Below, in pieces: positions 5,217-9,229 of a stretch of DNA of 9,229 nt. Each line of letters starts with the position of its first letter. Position 1 is the first letter of the stretch. The position numbers were made by a program, and so were the translations under genes. Origin of the DNA: CAKOSP01 sp964369845 (GTDB lineage: Bacteria > Bacillota_I > Bacilli_A > RF39 > UBA660); NCBI GenBank assembly GCA_964369845.1, contig CAYJFJ010000032.1, forward strand, positions 1 to 9,229, read 5' to 3'. The notes beneath the pieces were generated by a model. That model was not told the origin of the DNA. It saw only the letters and a program-made list of their open reading frames with translations, and made no database searches.

Positions 5217-7248
5217 TTATTACCTTCTTAAAACATTTACTCACATTTTTGTGAGAAATGTACAAAATCATTTTATCTTTAAAATATTTTTTTAAATTCT
5301 TAATAATTTCAATTTCAGTTTCTAAATCAACTTCACTTAAAGCTTCATCAATTATTAAAACATTAAAATTCTTGTAACAAGCTCTTGCTAAAATAATTCT
5401 TTGTTTTTCTCCCCCTGATAAATTATTAAATTCAGTATCAAGGAGTGATTCATATCTCATAGGTTTATTATCAATTATCTCTTCTAATTTACAAATTTTA
5501 CAAATTTCATTAAACTTAGAAGTTTCATAATCACTATAAAAAACAATGTTATTTTTTATAGTATCTGTATAAAGAAACTCCTTTTGTGATACAAAGACTA
5601 TATTTTCTCTAAGCGTTTTAAGTGATAAGTCTTTAATATTATTATCGCCTATATAAAGTTCCCCAGATTGAGCAAACTCTTCTTTAAGTAATAATTTACA
5701 CAAAGTACTTTTTCCACTTCCGCTTTTACCTTTAACTAAAGCATGTTCATTTGATTTTATTTCACAGTCGAAACTTCTTAAAATATCGGTTAGACCATTA
5801 TATGAAAATGTAATGTTTTCATATCTAATATTGAAGTTATCAATTACTTCAGATCTGCCTACATTTTCTGCATCAACATTTAAAAATTCTTTTAATTTGT
5901 AAATAGAAGCTTTAACAAAATTATATTTAGGAATATTTTCCATTAAGTTTTTAATAGGTTCAAGAAAAAAACTTACAATAGTGTTAAAGGTAATTAAGTC
6001 AACTAATGAAAGTTTACTTATCAAAATCAAATAAAAGCCTATAGTGTTTATCAAATAAAATGTAAGTTCCGTCAAAGAAAATTTTAAAGCAGTTTGAAAA
6101 TTACTTAGATTACATACTTTTAAAGAATTATAAAAGTAATTACTTAAAGATACTTCAAGTTTCTTTAAAACCTCACGTGTTTTATTTAAGTGTTTAATAT
6201 TTAAATGCATATTTAAATTTTCGAGTAAAGTAACATTGAATTTGGTTTCAAACTCAATGTTTTCAAGCAATTTTTTTACCATGATTTTACTAAAAAAAGT
6301 ACCTACTATTAAATATATAATTAACATTACAAGTAGAATAACAAAAAGCTGAGTATTAATATACATTAATATAGGTACTGCCAAGAGCATTATCAAAAAA
6401 TCTAAAAAGACAGTTACAATAAATTCTGAAATAAACTGTTTAACATTTTTCAAATCATTTAATCTAGTAACTATTTCTCCTAAAGATTTAGTAGAAAGCA
6501 CTTTCGAAGGGATAACAAATAAATGATGAATAAATTCACTAAATAATCTAACATCTAAGTTCTTATTAAAATAAGTTATGAATTTTATTTTCAGGTTATA
6601 AAAAACACATTTGAGGATTACTACTAGAAAAAACATGATTAAGATAAATTTAAATGTGTCTAAATAACTTTCTAAAAATTCTATTCCTACTTTAAAATAA
6701 TAACTTAATATTACTGAAAAAAGAGCATATAGCAAACTACAAATAAATATTTTTTGAAGTATTATTTTTTCTTTAGAAAAAATAATGCTAATCATATCGA
6801 GTAGTTTATTTTTCTTATCCATAATTACGATATTACGCCTCGGATAAAATTCAAGCACATAACCTGTCCACTGTTCTAAAAATTCTTCGACATCAATGTA
6901 TTTTTTACCAACCGCTGGATCCATTATTAGCGCTTTAGTACTAGAAAGTTGGTATAAAACTACATAATGCAAATAACCTTTAACTTCAATGTGCACAATT
7001 GCAGGAAACATTCTTTTTTCATCAAAAAGATCTTCTTCTTTTAATTTATAACCACATGCATCGAAACCATATTCATTAGCTGCTTTTTTCATGTCATAAA
7101 GATTAGTTCCATCTTTACTAGTTTTCGTATCAAGCTTAATACGCTCAAGTGGTACATAACCACCATAATACTTAATAACTGATAATAAAGAAGCTGGGCC
7201 ACAATCTTTAGCACTTGTTTGTTTAACTATTTCAATTCTTCTTTTCAA
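5209..7248 (-). CDS. Peptidase-C39 ABC transporter for double-glycine peptides
   Basis: The 679-residue protein has the three-part build of bacteriocin processing exporters (ComA, LcnC and PCAT types). The N-terminal C39 protease shows Gln10, catalytic Cys16 in AKDCGPAS, His94 in GYLHYVVLY and Asp110 in MDPAVG. The membrane domain follows (about 160-440, several hydrophobic spans). The ATPase has Walker A GKSGSGKST (507-515), Q-loop Gln555, signature LSGGE (610-614), Walker B LIIDEA (631-636) with catalytic Glu635, and switch His666. All active-site residues are intact, so it should cut after Gly-Gly and export the peptide across the membrane. The only start that fits is TTG 7248, seven bases after GGGAG; the ATG at 7252 is out of frame and soon stops. 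It overlaps the next gene by 8 bases and heads the operon. It is slightly shorter than the ~700-residue norm. Confidence 0.95.
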   Translation of the reverse strand: MKRRIEIVKQTSAKDCGPASLLSVIKYYGGYVPLERIKLDTKTSKDGTNLYDMKKAANEYGFDACGYKLKEEDLFDEKRMFPAIVHIEVKGYLHYVVLYQLSSTKALIMDPAVGKKYIDVEEFLEQWTGYVLEFYPRRNIVIMDKKNKLLDMISIIFSKEKIILQKIFICSLLYALFSVILSYYFKVGIEFLESYLDTFKFILIMFFLVVILKCVFYNLKIKFITYFNKNLDVRLFSEFIHHLFVIPSKVLSTKSLGEIVTRLNDLKNVKQFISEFIVTVFLDFLIMLLAVPILMYINTQLFVILLVMLIIYLIVGTFFSKIMVKKLLENIEFETKFNVTLLENLNMHLNIKHLNKTREVLKKLEVSLSNYFYNSLKVCNLSNFQTALKFSLTELTFYLINTIGFYLILISKLSLVDLITFNTIVSFFLEPIKNLMENIPKYNFVKASIYKLKEFLNVDAENVGRSEVIDNFNIRYENITFSYNGLTDILRSFDCEIKSNEHALVKGKSGSGKSTLCKLLLKEEFAQSGELYIGDNNIKDLSLKTLRENIVFVSQKEFLYTDTIKNNIVFYSDYETSKFNEICKICKLEEIIDNKPMRYESLLDTEFNNLSGGEKQRIILARACYKNFNVLIIDEALSEVDLETEIEIIKNLKKYFKDKMILYISHKNVSKCFKKVINV

Positions 7249-7255
7249 TCATTTA

Positions 7256-7260
7256 CTCCC
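7256..7260 (-). promoter_or_regulatory. Ribosome binding site setting the TTG start of the C39 transporter
   Basis: GGGAG is followed by seven bases and TTG (7248-7246). Translation from this TTG gives MKRRIEIVKQTSAKDCGP, the normal C39 N-terminus, which confirms the unusual start codon. Confidence 0.75.
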
Positions 7261-7313
7261 TTCACTATTATTTTTACCCCAATAACATTTTTTTCCTTTT
7301 ATTTACTACAAAA

Positions 7314-7342
7314 TTTATAAATTGGTATTAAAATAATTCGAA
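7314..7342 (-). promoter_or_regulatory. Possible promoter of the bacteriocin operon
   Basis: A -10-like TATAAA (7319-7314) stands 17 bases downstream of TTCGAA (7342-7337), which matches the sigma-A -35 at only three of six positions. Transcription from here would give a leader of about 60 bases. A poor -35 may mean an activator or another sigma factor is needed. TTCGAA is itself a palindrome lying between the two divergent promoters. Confidence 0.3.
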
Positions 7343-7351
7343 AAACATAAT
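7323..7351 (+). promoter_or_regulatory. Promoter of spoIIIAH, sigma-E or sigma-A type
   Basis: TTGGTA (7323-7328), 17 bases, CATAAT (7346-7351) would serve as a sigma-A promoter. The same -10 reads CATAATAT (CATAnnnT), with TATT upstream, as expected for mother-cell sigma-E promoters, which drive spoIIIA genes in Bacillus. The expected transcript start is about 20 bases before the ATG. Confidence 0.5.
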
Positions 7352-7377
7352 ATTTATTGATACATGGAGGAAAATAT

Positions 7378-7866
7378 ATGATAAACAAACAAAACTTATG
7401 GTTTGGAACACTTTTTTCATTAATTTTAGTTCTAGGAATATATTATGTCACTATTGGGGATGAAGCATTAAATGTAAATGATATTAATTCCTATTCAGAG
7501 CCAGTAATTAATGTAGAAGAGACAAATTCACTTATGGCAATGCAAGTGGCAGAAGATGAGGCAATGCTTGAAGAAATCGAAAGTTATGAATCAATTCTAC
7601 TAAGTGTAGATGCATCTCTTGAAGAAAAAAATGATGCTTATGAAAGTTTAGATGAAATAAATAACAAAAAAGGTCAAATTGAAGAATTAAGTAATCTTAT
7701 ACAAGAAAATTTCAATTTAGAATCGTTCATAAAAATTACTAATGATCAAATAAACATAACAATAGCAGGAAATGAACATGATTCGACACTTGCAAATAAC
7801 ATCATAAGGTTAATTCAAGAAAAATATGACACACAAATGTATATATCAGTAAAATTCCAAGGTTAG
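7378..7866 (+). CDS. spoIIIAH: SpoIIIAH-family stage III sporulation protein
   Basis: The protein opens with MINKQNLWFGTLFSLILVLGIYYVT, matching in type the conserved SpoIIIAH N-terminus, here cut by the 20-residue limit to MINKQNLWFGTLFSLILVLG. The start is ATG 7378, seven bases after GGAGG; an upstream TTG is rejected. Of 162 residues, 8-25 form one transmembrane span, about 55-110 are an acidic, charged helical stretch, and 112-162 form the small alpha/beta ring-building-type domain ending in MYISVKF. In Bacillus subtilis this mother-cell protein forms a ring and binds forespore SpoIIQ, making the channel across the two membranes during engulfment. Here it stands alone, without spoIIIAA-AG next to it, and is followed by gerE. 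It is somewhat shorter than the Bacillus protein. Confidence 0.88.
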   Translation: MINKQNLWFGTLFSLILVLGIYYVTIGDEALNVNDINSYSEPVINVEETNSLMAMQVAEDEAMLEEIESYESILLSVDASLEEKNDAYESLDEINNKKGQIEELSNLIQENFNLESFIKITNDQINITIAGNEHDSTLANNIIRLIQEKYDTQMYISVKFQG

Positions 7867-7874
7867 TAACCCTC

Positions 7875-7901
7875 ACACTAAATTACTTTTCTCATATTAT
7901 A
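7875..7901 (+). promoter_or_regulatory. Sigma-K-type promoter of gerE
   Basis: CATATTATA (7893-7901) is an exact CATAnnnTA, and AC (7875-7876) stands 16 bases upstream, the minimal sigma-K pattern. gerE is a known sigma-K gene in Bacillus subtilis. A palindrome, GGTTAGTAACC (7861-7871), spans the spoIIIAH stop just upstream. Confidence 0.6.
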
Positions 7902-7917
7902 AAGTAGAAACGTAATT

Positions 7918-8139
7918 ATGAAAGTGAGGATTATGAAAAAAAGTATATTAACACTAAGAGAAAAAGAAGTATTCGATTTATTAATGCAAAACAAATCTAC
8001 AAAAGAAATAGCAAAAGAACTTAATATAAGCGAAAAAACTGTTAGAAACCACATTTCAAACACAATGCAAAAACTCGAAGTAAAAGGAAGAGCACAAGCA
8101 ATAGTAGAACTACTTAAACTTGGTGAATTAAATTTATAA
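7918..8139 (+). CDS. gerE: Spore coat gene regulator GerE (LuxR-type HTH)
   Basis: The 73 residues are almost wholly a LuxR/GerE helix-turn-helix domain: LTLREKEVFDLL (about 11-22), then STKEIAKELNISEKTVRNHI with the recognition helix, then QKLEVKGRAQAIVELL and GELNL at the end. It matches Bacillus subtilis GerE (74 residues) nearly end to end as I recall it. GerE is the last mother-cell transcription factor and adjusts sigma-K-dependent coat genes. There is no receiver domain, so it is not a response regulator. ATG 7918 gives the family length but lacks a Shine-Dalgarno; ATG 7933, three bases after AGTGAGG, is an alternative that would remove five residues. A terminator follows directly, so it is monocistronic or co-transcribed only with spoIIIAH. 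Confidence 0.93.
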   Translation: MKVRIMKKSILTLREKEVFDLLMQNKSTKEIAKELNISEKTVRNHISNTMQKLEVKGRAQAIVELLKLGELNL

Positions 8140-8157
8140 GCCTAAATGGCTTTTTTT
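8138..8157 (+). terminator. Intrinsic terminator of gerE
   Basis: AAGCC, loop TAAAT, GGCTT, with a run of seven T (8151-8157) that begins in the last two bases of the stem. The stop codon of gerE overlaps the first bases of the stem. Confidence 0.8.
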
Positions 8158-8185
8158 GTATTTTAAGAAAACTTAAGCATATAAT
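8156..8185 (+). promoter_or_regulatory. Promoter of the gerM-type gene, possibly sigma-E
   Basis: CATATAAT (8178-8185) contains TATAAT and also fits CATAnnnT. GTATT (8158-8162) lies 15 bases upstream, as at the spoIIIAH promoter (GTATT, 16 bases, CATAATAT). No good TTGACA-like -35 is seen, which favours sigma-E; gerM is sigma-E-dependent in Bacillus subtilis. Confidence 0.5.
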
Positions 8186-8200
8186 TAATTGAGGTGCAAA

Positions 8201-9124
8201 ATGCTAAAACAAAATGCTTTAAAAAGAATAATGTTAGCTTCATTAAGTTTACTAATTTTATTATTTATATATTTATTTCCAGTGAAAGAAAATGGTGCTA
8301 TAGAAAATGAAATTACTTATTTAGAAGCTTTAAAAATGCCAATATATTTATCAGATGAGAACAATTACGTAGCAAGAATAAATATATTAAAAGCAAGTGA
8401 AAACATAAATAGTAATATTGAAGTAATAATAAGTAGTTTAACTGAAAACAGTAAAGAATCTACTTACTTACCAAATGGATTTAATCCAGTAATACCAAAA
8501 AATACTACTTTGCTTTCTTACGAGTTAGTAAATAAAGTTTTAAAACTAGATTTTTCTAAAGAATTGTTAAATATTACAAAAGAAAAAGAAGTGCTTTTAA
8601 TAGAGGCTCTAATTTTTTCTTTATGTGAATTTGAAGAAATAGATAGTATAATGATTTTTGTTGAAGGAAAACTTTTAGAAAATCTTCCAAATTCAAACGA
8701 GAAACTTCCGGATATTTTAAATAAAAATTTTGGAATAAATAAAGTATACGATATCACTTCTATCAAAAATGTAGATCACACTATAAATTACTACTTAGCT
8801 AAAACAAATGATTACACTTACTATATACCTATTACTAAAGTAACAAATAATAAAAGTGAAAAAGTTGAAATAATAATAGCTAATTTAAAAACATCTCCTA
8901 TTACACAAACAAATCTAATAAGTTATTTAAAAGCATCAGCAACTTTAGAATCATATGAAGTTCTAGAAGAAAGTATTAACTTAAGTTTTAATAGTGAGCT
9001 TATAGCAGATTTATCTAGTGACACTATTATTGAAGAAGTAAAATACTCTATATTTTTATCAGTTAGAGATACATATAACGTGCAGTCTGTTAATTTTAAT
9101 ATACCAAATGACAAAAATATTTAA
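8201..9124 (+). CDS. gerM: GerM-type protein with two GerMN domains
   Basis: The start is ATG 8201, four bases after GAGGTG, giving 307 residues; an upstream TTG in frame is rejected. Residues 10-27 form a hydrophobic anchor. Two similar halves follow, about 47-164 and 194-303, each starting with a short strand ending in YL (IYLSDENN and YYLAKTND), a long middle with helices, then LDFSKEL or LSFNSEL and a closing strand (SIMIFVEGK and SVNFNI). This two-repeat layout is that of GerM, a cell-wall-bound sporulation and germination protein that helps place SpoIIQ in Bacillus subtilis. Unlike that lipoprotein, no lipobox cysteine follows the hydrophobic segment, so it is probably held by a membrane helix. 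Nearness to gerE agrees with their linkage in Bacillus as I recall it. The function is an inference from domain type and context. Confidence 0.8.
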   Translation: MLKQNALKRIMLASLSLLILLFIYLFPVKENGAIENEITYLEALKMPIYLSDENNYVARINILKASENINSNIEVIISSLTENSKESTYLPNGFNPVIPKNTTLLSYELVNKVLKLDFSKELLNITKEKEVLLIEALIFSLCEFEEIDSIMIFVEGKLLENLPNSNEKLPDILNKNFGINKVYDITSIKNVDHTINYYLAKTNDYTYYIPITKVTNNKSEKVEIIIANLKTSPITQTNLISYLKASATLESYEVLEESINLSFNSELIADLSSDTIIEEVKYSIFLSVRDTYNVQSVNFNIPNDKNI

Positions 9125-9131
9125 TTTTTAC

Positions 9132-9160
9132 TTGATTATTTTCAAAAAAAGTTATATAAT
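9132..9160 (+). promoter_or_regulatory. Sigma-A promoter of the tRNA gene
   Basis: TTGATT (9132-9137), 17 bases, and a perfect TATAAT (9155-9160). Transcription should start near 9167, just ahead of the tRNA. Confidence 0.8.
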
Positions 9161-9174
9161 TATATTCAGTTGAC

Positions 9175-9229
9175 GTTTCCATAGCTCAGCTGGATAGAGC
9201 ATACGCCTTCTAAGCGTACGGTCGAAGGT
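9175..9229 (+). tRNA. tRNA-Arg (anticodon UCU), 3' end outside the window
   Basis: Acceptor strand GTTTCCA (9175-9181), TA, D-stem GCTC/GAGC around AGCTGGATA, anticodon stem TACGC/GCGTA with loop CTTCTAA, so the anticodon is TCT (9209-9211), reading AGA/AGG arginine codons. AGA is the main Arg codon expected at this base composition. The variable loop CGGTC and the T-stem start GAAGG are seen before the window ends. Confidence 0.95.

Noticed and set aside
7878..8063. A 61-codon open frame on the minus strand, hydrophobic and apparently membrane-like.
   Set aside because: It lies antisense to gerE; the hydrophobic look comes from reading Lys/Asn-rich codons backwards.
8518..9114. Two minus-strand open frames (8518-8766 and 8923-9114).
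   Set aside because: Both are antisense to the gerM-type gene, and neither has a ribosome site or family features.
1..9229. CRISPR array, insertion sequence or phage attachment site.
   Set aside because: No spaced direct repeats, transposase or integrase motifs, or terminal repeats were seen. The tRNA-Arg gene at the edge could serve as an integration site, but nothing in the window supports that.

Overview
The window is about three-quarters A+T and uses TGA, TAA and TAG as stops with TGG for Trp, so the standard bacterial code fits. The mix of a rlmN-prpC-prkC locus, a bacterial S21 gene and three sporulation genes (spoIIIAH, gerE and gerM types) points to an endospore-forming, very AT-rich member of the Bacillota, most like the uncultured gut Bacilli. 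The exact lineage is an inference.

Left part, minus strand. The rlmN (23S rRNA A2503 methyltransferase), prpC (PP2C phosphatase) and prkC (Ser/Thr kinase, cut by the window edge) operon reads leftwards. A consensus promoter sits so close to the rlmN ATG that its mRNA is probably leaderless. Upstream lies a lone gene for a 511-residue secreted or membrane-anchored surface protein with its own terminator. Its 3' end is much richer in G+C than its 5' part. Next comes rpsU (ribosomal protein bS21) with a strong promoter and an intrinsic terminator.

Centre, minus strand, 7248 to 4458. This is the most interesting part: a compact four-gene operon that looks like a complete two-peptide (class IIb) bacteriocin system. 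It encodes a peptidase-C39 ABC transporter (TTG start), a 136-residue single-pass membrane protein overlapping it by 8 bases, and two back-to-back small genes of 48 and 52 codons. Both small genes carry canonical double-glycine leaders and a GxxxG motif in the mature part. A strong terminator closes the operon. The transporter would cleave both leaders after Gly-Gly and export the peptides. No full-length HlyD-type adaptor and no separate immunity gene are visible, so the 136-residue protein may fill one or both roles.

Right part, plus strand, diverging from the bacteriocin operon. spoIIIAH, gerE and a gerM-type gene follow each other, each with its own promoter-like signal. The gerE signal matches the sigma-K type, and the other two have CATAnnnT -10 elements compatible with sigma-E. 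A tRNA-Arg(UCU) gene with a consensus promoter runs off the right end.
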